From positions 1 to 57,925 of the forward strand of contig JAEZLX010000130.1 in the NCBI GenBank assembly GCA_023415035.1: a DNA stretch of 57,925 nucleotides, written 5' to 3'. The notes under the pieces are model-generated. The model had not been told where the DNA came from. It saw nothing but the letters and a program-made list of their open reading frames with translations, and ran no database searches. This DNA is from Pseudomonadota bacterium. Lineage in GTDB: Bacteria > Pseudomonadota > Gammaproteobacteria > Burkholderiales > Burkholderiaceae_C. The position numbers and the translations under genes were made by a program. Position 1 is the stretch's first letter. Every line of letters begins with the position of its first letter. Positions 39,634 through 47,733 of the stretch are shown here, piece by piece.

Positions 39634-40988
39634 CGGCGCGCCGCTGGTGGCCCCAGAGTCTCTCGGGCAGGCTGATCGTCCTGCTGCTGTTCTCCCTGCT
39701 GGCCAGCCACGTCGTGGGTGTGCTGATACTCTCGTCGCAGCGCGAGACGGGCGACCTGCATGCACTGGCACGGCGCAAGGCGCTCGATCTCTATGTTCAC
39801 CTGTACAAGGGCGTTGAAGGGCTGGAGGCGGGGACCGCTTGGCAGGTGCTGCAAGGGGCGAGCAGCAACGAAGCCCGGTTCATCCTGGAGCCGGCACCCA
39901 TGGCGCTGCCCGGCTACCTGCTGGATGCCGGCATCGTGCACGATCTGGCGCCGCGGCTGGGACCGGGCGCTACGCAAGTGTCTGCCTGCGTGGGAGAGGC
40001 GTGTGCGGCGCCTCGCGACGGGTTCCAACCGTTGTCGCGGCCTTTGCGGCCGGTGGTGCTGCAAGCGCGTCGTCCGGACGGTCTGTGGCTCCGCGCCACC
40101 TTCCAGGTGGAAGTCCGCACACGCTGGTGGTGGCCGGCCAGCTTCTGGCTCCAGGTCAGCCTCGTCCCGCTGATCGTGGTGGTGGCGCTGGCCGCGCGGG
40201 GGCTGCTGAAACCGACACGGATGCTGGTGGAGGCGGCAGGACGCGTCAGCCGTGGCGACACGGTCGAGCCCCTGCCGGTGCGGGGGCCGCGCGAGATGCG
40301 CGAATTGACGCTGGCCTTCAACCGCATGCAGCAGCGCATGCGCCGCTTTGTCGATGACCGCATGCGCATGCTCGCGGCCATCAGCCACGATTTCCGCACA
40401 CCCATGACGGCGATGCGCCTGCGCGTGGAGTTGATCGACGATCCGGCCATTCGTGAACCCCTGCTGCGCACGCTGAGGGAACTGCGCAGCATGGTCGATG
40501 CCACGCTCCAATTCGCACGCGATGACGCGGGCCAGGAGCCGGCCAGCGATGCCGACCTGCGCGAACTGATCCAGGATGTGATCGACATGCAGCGTACGCA
40601 GGGTAACGACGTGGCCTGGGCCGATGGCACCAGGGTGGCTGACTGGCCATGTCGCTGCCGACCGGTGAGCATCAAGCGCATGGTGGGCAACCTGGTGGAC
40701 AACGGCGTGCGCCATGGCCAGCGAGTGCGGCTTGGGCTGTCCCGCTCGGCCGACGGCGCCAGTACCGTGATCGATATCGATGACGAGGGGCAGGGCATCC
40801 GGCCCGAGGCGCGTGAAGCGGTGTTCGCGCCCTTCAAACGCCTGTCGCCCGAGGGGGTCGAGCGTGACGGAGCGGGGTTGGGCCTGGCCATCGCGCGTTC
40901 GTGTGCCCGCGCGCATGGCGGGGATATCGAACTGCTTGATGGTCCAGGCGGTCGGGGCCTGAGAGCCCGCGTGGTGCTGCCGCTCTGA
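39630..40988 (+). CDS. Sensor histidine kinase (EnvZ-like layout) with periplasmic C-x4-C
   Basis: The 452-residue membrane kinase pairs with the regulator whose stop it overlaps by four bases. Layout: helix 1 about residues 14-34, a periplasmic loop of roughly 135 residues, helix 2 about 171-190, HAMP (LKPTRMLVEAAGRVSRGD onward), a dimerisation helix with phospho-acceptor H253 in ISHDFRTPMTAMRLR, and a Bergerat ATPase with N-box MVGNLVDNGVRHG, DEGQGI and GAGLGLAIA. The periplasmic loop has just two cysteines, C120 and C125 (SACVGEACAAP), which could bind metal or form a disulfide. No known sensor domain is recognisable. It converges with the siderophore-binding protein gene. Confidence 0.92.
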   Translation: MTARRWWPQSLSGRLIVLLLFSLLASHVVGVLILSSQRETGDLHALARRKALDLYVHLYKGVEGLEAGTAWQVLQGASSNEARFILEPAPMALPGYLLDAGIVHDLAPRLGPGATQVSACVGEACAAPRDGFQPLSRPLRPVVLQARRPDGLWLRATFQVEVRTRWWWPASFWLQVSLVPLIVVVALAARGLLKPTRMLVEAAGRVSRGDTVEPLPVRGPREMRELTLAFNRMQQRMRRFVDDRMRMLAAISHDFRTPMTAMRLRVELIDDPAIREPLLRTLRELRSMVDATLQFARDDAGQEPASDADLRELIQDVIDMQRTQGNDVAWADGTRVADWPCRCRPVSIKRMVGNLVDNGVRHGQRVRLGLSRSADGASTVIDIDDEGQGIRPEAREAVFAPFKRLSPEGVERDGAGLGLAIARSCARAHGGDIELLDGPGGRGLRARVVLPL

Positions 40989-41000
40989 CAGCGCTGTTGG

Positions 41001-41038
41001 CCTGGCCGCGCGGGGCGCAGCCCCGGAGCGGTTCCAGG
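41001..41038. terminator. Hairpin between the kinase gene and the convergent siderophore-binding gene
   Basis: CCTGG (41001-41005) / CCAGG (41034-41038) flank an inner stem CGGGGC-GCA-GCCCCG (41011-41025). There is no T run on either strand, so termination may be inefficient or Rho-dependent. Confidence 0.3.
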
Positions 41039-41040
41039 CT

Positions 41041-41991
41041 TTACCGGCGAGCCGCGGCGTAGGCCTGCTTGAGCTGGGCCACGTTGCCCAGCAGGGCGGT
41101 GGGACCGGTGCTGCCCATCAGGTACCAGCCCTTGGGGTCCAGGAACACCACCTGCCCCTGGCGGCCGGCGCGCGTGCCCTTGACCTGCGGGTTATCGAAC
41201 ACCTTTTCCGACGGAATGATCTCGCCACCGCCAGCGGCCGAACCGGTGGCGGTGTTGCGGTCGATCACGTAGATCCATTCCGGATCCAGGTGGGCGACGT
41301 CGTCGAACGTGTAGGGCGTGCCGCGGGCGGGCATATCCTTGGCGGTGATGGCCGACCTAGTGCCAAATACGTCGAACAGGAAGCCGAAGCGGCTGCCCGG
41401 CGCCTGCGGCGCGATGCGCTCGTTGATCGCCATCAGCAGCACACCGGGCGCGGCCTGGCTCGCGGCTTCACGCAGTTCGGCGATGTCCTGACGGATTTGC
41501 GCCACCAGCGCCTGGCCGCGCTGCTCGCGGCCGGTGAGCAGCGCCAGGGTCGTGATGTTGCGCTCAATGTCCTGTAGCATCTGCGTGCCCTTGACCGACA
41601 GGTCCAGCGTGGGCGCGATCTTGCTAAGGACGTCGTATTTGGCGCTGGTGCGGCCGCCCACGATGATGAGGTCGGGGCGGATCTTGCTCAGCGCGTCGTA
41701 GTCGGGCTGGAACAGGCTGCCGACCACCGTGTGGCGGGCCGCGTAGTCCTGCAGCCAGGACGGCATCTCCGCCTTGGGGCCGCCGGCCACCGGCACACCG
41801 AGGGTGTACAGCGTGTCGAGGGCGCCGAGGTCATAGACCACGATGCGCGCGGGACGGGCCGGCACTTCGGCACGCCCCTTGGCGTGATCGACGGTCAATG
41901 TGGGGACCGGGGCCTTGCCGATGGCAAGGCAGCCGGTGCCAGCCAGAAGCGCGCCGACGATGGCGCGGCGCGAAAACTGGACCAGGTGCAT
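41041..41991 (-). CDS. Siderophore ABC transporter periplasmic binding protein (CeuE/YclQ/FatB-like)
   Basis: This captures ferric siderophore in the periplasm after passage through the TonB receptor encoded just upstream. The 316-residue protein has a Tat-like signal (FSRRAIVGALLAGTG) and the two-lobed FepB/FecB fold joined by a long helix. EWIYVIDRNTATG matches the DR-x-x-A-x-G segment of CeuE/YclQ-type proteins, which bind catecholate siderophores such as petrobactin or hydrolysed enterobactin. The start at 41989-41991 gives 14 bases after the receptor stop, with AAGGAA as ribosome site, so the two are one operon. No ABC permease or ATPase gene is in the window; those must be elsewhere or shared. 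Confidence 0.9.
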   Translation of the reverse strand: MHLVQFSRRAIVGALLAGTGCLAIGKAPVPTLTVDHAKGRAEVPARPARIVVYDLGALDTLYTLGVPVAGGPKAEMPSWLQDYAARHTVVGSLFQPDYDALSKIRPDLIIVGGRTSAKYDVLSKIAPTLDLSVKGTQMLQDIERNITTLALLTGREQRGQALVAQIRQDIAELREAASQAAPGVLLMAINERIAPQAPGSRFGFLFDVFGTRSAITAKDMPARGTPYTFDDVAHLDPEWIYVIDRNTATGSAAGGGEIIPSEKVFDNPQVKGTRAGRQGQVVFLDPKGWYLMGSTGPTALLGNVAQLKQAYAAARR

Positions 41992-42005
41992 GGTGGGTTC
42001 CTTGA

Positions 42006-44096
42006 TCAGAAGTCGGCGCTCAGGCCCACCGTGAAGCTGCGGCCGTCGAGCACGACGCCGTAGATGTCGTTGGTGATCCTCTTGTCGGCGACGTTGTAGA
42101 TGCCGGCCTTCAGGCGGGTCGCGTCGGACAGGCGGTACACCACGCCCAGGTCGACCAGTCCGTAGCCGGGCGTGCCTTCGCTCATCGAAGTGCGGCTCAG
42201 GAAGTCCGAGGTGCGGCTGCGGTAGTTGGCCTGCACCCAGGCGCTCAGGTTCGAGGTGGCCTGCCAGTCGAGCAGTGCGTTGAACATGTGCTTGGGCTGC
42301 TTGTTCAGAGGCTGGCCCTTGAACGCGCCGGACTTCTGCTCCGAATGCGTGTAGGTGTAGCTGGAGCTGAGCTTGACCGACGGCGTGATGCGCCAGTCCA
42401 GCGTGGCCTCCACACCCTGCATCAGGGCCTTGTCGATGTTCTTGTAGGTGCTCAGGAAGTAATAGGTGTTGCTGCCGAACGGGCAGGCCCAGTTGGCCAT
42501 GTCGTTGTTGTTCAGCGCCCTCGGGCTTGTGCAGTAGCGGTCCTCGGCGATCTTGTCCTTGAACTCCGTGTGGAACAGCATGACGCTGGCGTTGACGCTG
42601 CGGCCGGCGTTCGCGAAGGCGGTGCCGAACTCGATGCTGGTGCTGCTTTCCGGGTCGAGGTTGGGGTTGCCTAGGATGAGCGCACGCGAGTGCGGCGCGG
42701 GCGATCCGGCGCCGCCGGTGGTGGAGCCCACGCCCGCCGTGGACTGGGCCAGGGTCGGCTGTTTGTAGCCGGTGGACACGCCACCCTTGAGCGCCCATTC
42801 CGGTGCGAGCGTGTAGACACCGTAGATGCGAGGCGACAGGTGGCTGCCGAAGTTTTCGTCCTCGTTGTAGCGCAGGCCGGTGGTCAGTGAGAACTTGTCG
42901 TTCAGGCGCCAGTCCACCTCACCGAACACGGCGGCGAGCCAGCGGTCGGTCTTGCGCACGGCGCCGGCCAGCGGACGGCGGCCCGCGCCGGCGGTCAGCA
43001 GACCGTTGGTCTCATTGACCAGCTCCTCGTCCTTGTACTGGCCACCGAAGGTGACGACATGTTGGCCCCACAGGTAGGTGGCCTGGCTGTTGAGCGTCGT
43101 GACCGTCTCCTTCTTGGTCTGGTCCTGCACCTTGTCGGAAACGTCGCGCTGCAGGTAGCTGTTGACCATCAGGTCGCCATAGCGGCCGTCGTGGGTCAGG
43201 GCCACCACGTCCTTGTCGTAGCGGTAGGTCGAGCCGCTGGAGGTGGCGGCAACGCTCTTGCCAGGGGTCTTGGTCGTTTCCTGGCGGGCCGACTGCAGCG
43301 ACAGGCCGAAGGTGTTGGCCTTGTTGGGCGTGAGCACGAGCTCGGCGCCAGCCTGGCGGCGCTTGCTCTTGGGACGGCTTTCGGCGTTGTCGTCGCCGCC
43401 GACATAGTCGGACTCGTCAAAAGCGGTGTAGGCGCCGTTGAGCTTCAGGCCCACCAGGCCAGGGACGATGGCGCCGCTGACATAGGCGCTGTGGGTCTGG
43501 CCGTCGCTGCTGATGTCGTTGTCGGCCTTGGTGAGTTCGACGCTCACGCCGCCATGCCACTCCTCGGTGGCCTTACGGGTGATGATGTTGACCACGCCAC
43601 CCATGGCTTCGGAGCCGTAGAGCGAGGACATGGGGCCGCGGATGACCTCGATGCGCTCGATGGCCGACAGCGGCGGCAGGCCGATCTGCTTGCCACCGTC
43701 CGCGCCGTTGGTGTTGACCGAACGGCCGGCCGACACCGGGCGACCGTCCACCAGGAACAGCGTGTAGCTCGCAGCCTGACCGCGGATGCTGATGTCCTGC
43801 GAGGCGCCGCCACCGGTCACGAACACGCCGGGAATGTTCTGCACGGCATCCACCACGTCGGCGTAGGACCGCTTCTCCAGCTCCTTGCGGGTGATGACCG
43901 AGATGCTGGCCGGCGCGTCGGCAATGTTCTGTTCGTAGCCGGAAGCCGTGACCACCACCGTGTCCAGCGTCGCTTCGGCGGCCGGGGCGATGGCCTGGGC
44001 ATTGGCGGTGGAAGAAAGGGACATCACCACCGAGGCAATGGCGGTCATGGTCAGGGGCGCGCGACCTTCACGGTACTGGGCAGACAGAGGGAGCAT
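42006..44096 (-). CDS. TonB-dependent catecholate-siderophore receptor (FepA/PfeA/CirA-like)
   Basis: This outer-membrane receptor imports ferric siderophore using TonB energy. The 696-residue product has a signal peptide ending ANAQA, a TonB box DTVVVTAS at about residue 44, a plug domain with GPMSSLYGSEAMGGVVNIIT (about 155-174), and a 22-stranded barrel ending with the aromatic residue Phe. The N-terminus chosen is the ATG at 44094-44096. Similarity in the plug and in the loop VGGDDNAESRPKSKRRQ suggests the FepA/PfeA/IrgA group for catecholates; a colicin-I type CirA function cannot be excluded. A Fur-box-like sequence is present in the 213-base gap shared with pgsA. The binding protein gene follows after 14 bases. 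Confidence 0.93.
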   Translation of the reverse strand: MLPLSAQYREGRAPLTMTAIASVVMSLSSTANAQAIAPAAEATLDTVVVTASGYEQNIADAPASISVITRKELEKRSYADVVDAVQNIPGVFVTGGGASQDISIRGQAASYTLFLVDGRPVSAGRSVNTNGADGGKQIGLPPLSAIERIEVIRGPMSSLYGSEAMGGVVNIITRKATEEWHGGVSVELTKADNDISSDGQTHSAYVSGAIVPGLVGLKLNGAYTAFDESDYVGGDDNAESRPKSKRRQAGAELVLTPNKANTFGLSLQSARQETTKTPGKSVAATSSGSTYRYDKDVVALTHDGRYGDLMVNSYLQRDVSDKVQDQTKKETVTTLNSQATYLWGQHVVTFGGQYKDEELVNETNGLLTAGAGRRPLAGAVRKTDRWLAAVFGEVDWRLNDKFSLTTGLRYNEDENFGSHLSPRIYGVYTLAPEWALKGGVSTGYKQPTLAQSTAGVGSTTGGAGSPAPHSRALILGNPNLDPESSTSIEFGTAFANAGRSVNASVMLFHTEFKDKIAEDRYCTSPRALNNNDMANWACPFGSNTYYFLSTYKNIDKALMQGVEATLDWRITPSVKLSSSYTYTHSEQKSGAFKGQPLNKQPKHMFNALLDWQATSNLSAWVQANYRSRTSDFLSRTSMSEGTPGYGLVDLGVVYRLSDATRLKAGIYNVADKRITNDIYGVVLDGRSFTVGLSADF

Positions 44097-44174
44097 GATG
44101 AAAATTGGTTGGAGCTAAGAAGTGAATTCGACTTGTGCGAACGGCAGCCGTCAAACGGGCACGGATACCCCTGG

Positions 44175-44207
44175 GCATTCGCTCAAATGAGAATGCTATG
44201 TATTTGA
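44175..44207. promoter_or_regulatory. Fur-box-like repeats upstream of the TonB receptor
   Basis: Two interleaved inverted repeats: GCATTC (44175-44180)...GAATGC (44191-44196), and TCAAAT (44183-44188)...ATTTGA (44202-44207). The core AATGAGAAT (44186-44194) is a good Fur half-site. The region lies about 80-110 bases upstream of the receptor start, a normal distance for a Fur-controlled promoter. Confidence 0.5.
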
Positions 44208-44297
44208 AGTACGGAAAATTTGCCAAATTGTGGCAACGCCGCCGCGAGTGTCGGCTGCCGGGCGGCCAGGCGCAGTCCGGTGCCGTGCTTCCTCCCC

Positions 44298-44303
44298 CAT
44301 AAT
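44298..44303 (+). promoter_or_regulatory. Candidate -10 element for pgsA (leaderless start)
   Basis: CATAAT ends six bases before the pgsA ATG at 44310, with no Shine-Dalgarno between them. Confidence 0.4.
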
Positions 44304-44309
44304 CGGTGC

Positions 44310-44879
44310 ATGTTCTTCAACCTTCCCACTCTGCTCACCTGGGCCCGCATCGCCGCCATCCCGCTGATCGTGGCGGTGTTCTACTGGGAAGGCGTGTCGG
44401 CGGCGCAGCAGAACCTCATCGCCACGGTGCTGTTCGTCGTGTTCGCGGCAACCGACTGGGCCGACGGCTACCTCGCGCGCCGAATGGGATTGACCTCCGC
44501 GTTCGGCGCCTTCCTCGATCCGGTGGCCGACAAATTCCTGGTCTGCGCGAGCCTGCTGGTGCTGGTGCAGCTGGACCGTGCCAACGTGTTTGTGGCGCTC
44601 ATCATCATCGGCCGCGAGATCGCCATCTCGGCGCTGCGCGAGTGGATGGCCCTCATTGGCGCGAACAAGAGCGTGGCAGTGCACATGGTGGGCAAGCTCA
44701 AGACCGCGGTGCAGATGACCGCCATTCCTTTCCTGCTCTACAACGGCATGCTGTTCGGCGTGATCGACACCCACCTGTGGGGCACGTGGCTGATCTGGGC
44801 GTCCGCGGTGCTCACCATCTGGTCGATGGTGTACTACATGCGCAAGGCCTTGCCCGACATCCGCGCGCGTGCGCGCTGA
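44310..44879 (+). CDS. pgsA: CDP-diacylglycerol-glycerol-3-phosphate 3-phosphatidyltransferase
   Basis: PgsA makes phosphatidylglycerol phosphate, the committed step to the acidic phospholipids PG and cardiolipin, in the inner membrane. The 189-residue protein has the full CDP-alcohol phosphotransferase signature: D49, D52-G53, A56-R57, G66, D70 and D74 within DWADGYLARRMG and FGAFLDPVADKF. About six membrane helices are visible. MFFNLPTLLTWARI at 44310 is the standard family start; the longer frame from 44220 is rejected because its added residues are not family-like. The EamA exporter gene follows after 13 bases. Confidence 0.96.
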   Translation: MFFNLPTLLTWARIAAIPLIVAVFYWEGVSAAQQNLIATVLFVVFAATDWADGYLARRMGLTSAFGAFLDPVADKFLVCASLLVLVQLDRANVFVALIIIGREIAISALREWMALIGANKSVAVHMVGKLKTAVQMTAIPFLLYNGMLFGVIDTHLWGTWLIWASAVLTIWSMVYYMRKALPDIRARAR

Positions 44880-44892
44880 GGGCAGGGGCCGG

Positions 44893-45807
44893 ATGATGAG
44901 CAGCGCAGACACCCGCGCCGACGCCGCCAGCCCCTGGATCCGGGCCATGCCCTGGGTGTTCGTGCTGATCTGGAGCACCGGGTTCATCGTGGCGCGCTAC
45001 GGCATGCCGCACTCGCCACCGATGAAATTCCTCGCGGTGCGTTACGCCCTGTCGATCCTGTGTTTTCTTCCCTGGATCTGGCTGTCGGGTGTGCGCTGGC
45101 CCTCGGGCCGCCGACAGGCGCTGCACCTGGCGGTCACCGGCGCGCTCATGCACGCGGGTTATCTGGGCGGCGTGTGGGCCGCGGTCAAGGCCGGCATGGG
45201 TTCTGGCCTGTCGGCGCTGATCGTGGGCATCCAGCCCGTGCTCACGGCCATCTGGCTCTCGGGTGTGAGCGGGCACCATGTCTCGCGCCGGCAGTGGACC
45301 GGCCTGTTCCTCGGGTTTGCGGGTCTGGTGCTCGTGGTGTCCAACAAGTTCGGCGCCGGCGGGCCGGGTGACCAGGCCAACTGGCTCAACCTGTCCTTCG
45401 CGCTGATCGCGCTCGTGTCGATCACGGCCGGCACGCTCTACCAGAAGCGCTTCGTCCAGCCGTGCGACGTGCGCACAGCCAACACGGTCCAGCTGCTGGC
45501 GGCACTCGTCGTGACACTGCCGCTGGCGTTGCTCGAGACCGAGACCATTCGCTGGAATGGCGAGATGGCCGCAGCCATGGCCTGGTCGGTACTGGGCCTG
45601 ACGCTGGGCGGCAGCTCCTTGCTGTACATGCTGATCCAGCGCGGTGCGGCCGCTTCGGTGAGCAGCCTCATGTACCTTGTGCCACCCTGCACGGCGCTGA
45701 TCGCCTGGCTGCTGTTTGGCGAGCCCTTCACGCTGGTCACGATCGCCGGCATCGCGCTCACGGCCTTCGGCGTGAGCCTGGTGGTGCGGGCGCCGAAACC
45801 GGCCTGA
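44893..45807 (+). CDS. EamA-family (DMT superfamily) transporter
   Basis: Ten-helix exporter of the drug/metabolite transporter superfamily with two EamA repeats, probably moving amino acids or other metabolites; the substrate is not predictable. The 304-residue protein shows WSTGFIVARYGMPHSPPMKF in the first repeat and an equivalent region in the second (SVSSLMYLVPPCTALIAWLL then GEPFTLVTIAGIALTAFGV). Two adjacent ATGs (44893 and 44896) are equally good starts; AGGGG at 44884-44888 lies upstream. It lies 13 bases after pgsA and probably shares its transcript. A 46-base gap separates it from the dehydrogenase gene downstream. Confidence 0.88.
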   Translation: MMSSADTRADAASPWIRAMPWVFVLIWSTGFIVARYGMPHSPPMKFLAVRYALSILCFLPWIWLSGVRWPSGRRQALHLAVTGALMHAGYLGGVWAAVKAGMGSGLSALIVGIQPVLTAIWLSGVSGHHVSRRQWTGLFLGFAGLVLVVSNKFGAGGPGDQANWLNLSFALIALVSITAGTLYQKRFVQPCDVRTANTVQLLAALVVTLPLALLETETIRWNGEMAAAMAWSVLGLTLGGSSLLYMLIQRGAAASVSSLMYLVPPCTALIAWLLFGEPFTLVTIAGIALTAFGVSLVVRAPKPA

Positions 45808-45853
45808 GGCGGCCTGCTGCTGTTGTCATCCCTGTCCTGAATCTGGAGTCCTG

Positions 45854-46951
45854 ATGAGCCAAACCCATCGCATTGCCGTCATCGCTGGCGACGGCATCGG
45901 CAAGGAAGTCATGCCCGAAGGCCTGCGCGTGCTGGAAGCCGCGGCATCGCGCTTCGGAATCGGCCTGCAGTTCGATCACTTCGACTTTTCCAGCTGGGAC
46001 TACTACGAGAAGCACGGCAAGATGCTGCCGGACAACTGGAAGGAGCAGATCGGCGGCCATGACGCGATCTACTTCGGCGCCGTGGGTTGGCCGGCGAAGA
46101 TTGCCGACCACGTGTCGCTCTGGGGTTCGCTGCTGCTGTTCCGCCGCGAGTTCGACCAGTACATCAACCTGCGGCCCGCGCGCCTGATGCCCGGCGTGAC
46201 CGCACCGGTGGTGCGCCGTGACGGCAGCCCGCGCCAGCCCGGCGAGATCGACATGATGATTGTGCGCGAGAACACCGAGGGCGAGTATTCGAGCGTCGGC
46301 GGCCGCATGTTCGAGGGCACACCGCGCGAGATCGTCATGCAGGAAACCGTGATGTCGCGCCATGGTGTCGATCGCGTGCTCAAGTTCGCATTCGAGCTCG
46401 CGCAATCGCGGCCCAGGAAGCACCTGACCAGTGCCACCAAGAGCAACGGCATCGCCATCACCATGCCCTACTGGGACGAGCGCGTCGCCGAGATGGCCAA
46501 GGCCTATCCCGACGTGAAGGTGGACAAGTTCCACATCGACATCCTCACCGCGCACTTCGTGCAGCGCCCGGACCATTTCGACGTGGTGGTCGCCTCCAAC
46601 CTGTTCGGCGACATCCTCTCCGATCTCGGGCCTGCCTGCACGGGCACGATCGGCATCGCGCCCAGCGCGAACCTGAACCCCACGCGCGAATTTCCGTCGC
46701 TGTTCGAGCCGGTGCATGGTTCGGCGCCCGACATCGCGGGGCAGGGCATTGCCAACCCCATCGGCCAGATCTGGTGTGGCGCGATGATGCTCGACTACCT
46801 GGGTTATCGCCACGCACACGATGCCATCCTCAAGGCGATCGAGAGCGTGCTCGAGCCGGGGAGCGGTGCGCCCCGCACACGTGACCTCGGGGGTACGGCC
46901 TCCACTGCGGACGTTGGCCGTGCGGTGGCCGAGTCTGTTGCGCGCGTTTGA
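45854..46951 (+). CDS. Tartrate dehydrogenase/decarboxylase / D-malate dehydrogenase family
   Basis: This NAD-dependent metal enzyme belongs to the isocitrate/isopropylmalate dehydrogenase fold and oxidises tartrate, D-malate or isopropylmalate-like substrates, often with decarboxylation. The 365-residue protein shows AVIAGDGIGKEVMPEG at the start, RENTEGEYSSVGGR, the catalytic lysine region TSATKSNGI, the metal-binding VASNLFGDILSDLGPA and PVHGSAPDIAGQGIANP near the NAD site. The substrate loop (LWGSLLLFRREFDQYINLRP) fits TtuC/DmlA rather than LeuB, which would have a different helix there. GGAG at 45845-45848 precedes the ATG. Probably used for growth on tartrate or D-malate. Confidence 0.9.
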   Translation: MSQTHRIAVIAGDGIGKEVMPEGLRVLEAAASRFGIGLQFDHFDFSSWDYYEKHGKMLPDNWKEQIGGHDAIYFGAVGWPAKIADHVSLWGSLLLFRREFDQYINLRPARLMPGVTAPVVRRDGSPRQPGEIDMMIVRENTEGEYSSVGGRMFEGTPREIVMQETVMSRHGVDRVLKFAFELAQSRPRKHLTSATKSNGIAITMPYWDERVAEMAKAYPDVKVDKFHIDILTAHFVQRPDHFDVVVASNLFGDILSDLGPACTGTIGIAPSANLNPTREFPSLFEPVHGSAPDIAGQGIANPIGQIWCGAMMLDYLGYRHAHDAILKAIESVLEPGSGAPRTRDLGGTASTADVGRAVAESVARV

Positions 46952-47068
46952 CCGGTCTTTCTTGACGCGAAGCTTACGTTTGGCGCCCCAGTGTGGCGGC
47001 AATGCGCATGAATTCGCCAGGATTTCCCTGAGCGTCGCGTATTCGACGCTGTATCGGGCAGGTGAGTA

Positions 47069-47098
47069 TTGACAGTCCCGCGAGGCCGTGGGTCTAAT
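47069..47098 (+). promoter_or_regulatory. Sigma-70 promoter for the HU gene (and tRNA-Val)
   Basis: Perfect -35 TTGACA (47069-47074), 18-base spacer and -10 TCTAAT (47093-47098). The predicted start near 47105 gives a leader of about 135 bases before the HU GTG codon. I see no other gene in the 289-base gap 46952-47240. Confidence 0.8.
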
Positions 47099-47240
47099 CA
47101 AAAGGCGCCCGGCACTGATCTTTCAGCAGACCGGGCGAGTCATGTGGTTCACGGCCATTGCAAGCTGGGCATGCGTTCTCCGTGTGTCTGCGGGTCGTCC
47201 ATGATCCTGCCGGTTTTCAACACTTCAAGAGGGGCTTTTT

Positions 47241-47513
47241 GTGAACAAAACAGAACTCGTCGAGCACATTGCCAAGCAGGCCGACATCTCCAAGGCAGCC
47301 GCGACCCGCGCACTGGATTCGACCCTCGCCGCCATCCGTACCACGCTGAAAAAGGGCGGCACCGTGTCGCTGGTGGGCTTTGGCTCGTTCTCCGTGACCA
47401 AGCGTCCCGCCCGCAAGGGCCGCAATCCACGCACCGGCGACGAGATCAAGATCAAGTCGGCCAAGGTGCCGAAGTTCCGCCCGGGCAAGGCGCTCAAGGA
47501 TGCGCTAAACTAA
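47241..47513 (+). CDS. hupB: DNA-binding protein HU (beta type)
   Basis: HU is an abundant dimeric nucleoid protein that bends and compacts DNA. The 90-residue product is the standard length, with MNKTELVEHIAKQADISKAA at the start, the family signature GFGSFSVTKRPARKGRNPRTG (positions 46-66) containing the DNA-binding beta arm, and KVPKFRPGKALKDALN at the end. The start is GTG at 47241, with AAGAGGGG (47227-47234) as ribosome site; a strong promoter lies 140 bases upstream. tRNA-Val follows 32 bases after the stop, with no terminator between them, so the tRNA may be processed from the hupB transcript. Confidence 0.97.
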   Translation: MNKTELVEHIAKQADISKAAATRALDSTLAAIRTTLKKGGTVSLVGFGSFSVTKRPARKGRNPRTGDEIKIKSAKVPKFRPGKALKDALN

Positions 47514-47545
47514 TGGGCTTTGCTGCCCATTCCTGGGTGCCCAGT

Positions 47546-47621
47546 GGGTGCTTAGCTCAGTTGGTAGAGCGGCGCCCTTACAAGGCGTAGGTCGGCGGTT
47601 CGACCCCGTCAGCACCCACCA
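47546..47621 (+). tRNA. tRNA-Val (anticodon TAC), CCA encoded
   Basis: Acceptor stem GGGTGCT (47546-47552) pairs with AGCACCC (47611-47617), followed by discriminator A and the genomically encoded CCA (47619-47621). D-arm TAGCTCAGTTGGTAGAGC, anticodon loop CTTACAA giving TAC, and T-loop GGTTCGACCCC are all intact. The length is 76 bases. Confidence 0.97.
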
Positions 47622-47642
47622 CCCGGTCATCCCAGGAAAACG

Positions 47643-47671
47643 AGGACTTGGAGCGATCCAAGTCCTTTTTT
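47643..47671 (+). terminator. Rho-independent terminator after tRNA-Val
   Basis: Perfect 9-bp stem AGGACTTGG (47643-47651) / CCAAGTCCT (47658-47666), loop AGCGAT, then six Ts. Confidence 0.95.
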
Positions 47672-47733
47672 GTTGCCCGAACGAAGCCAGGCCGGCTCAG
47701 TCTGCCTGAAGGAACGCCACGAGCCAGGTCCGC

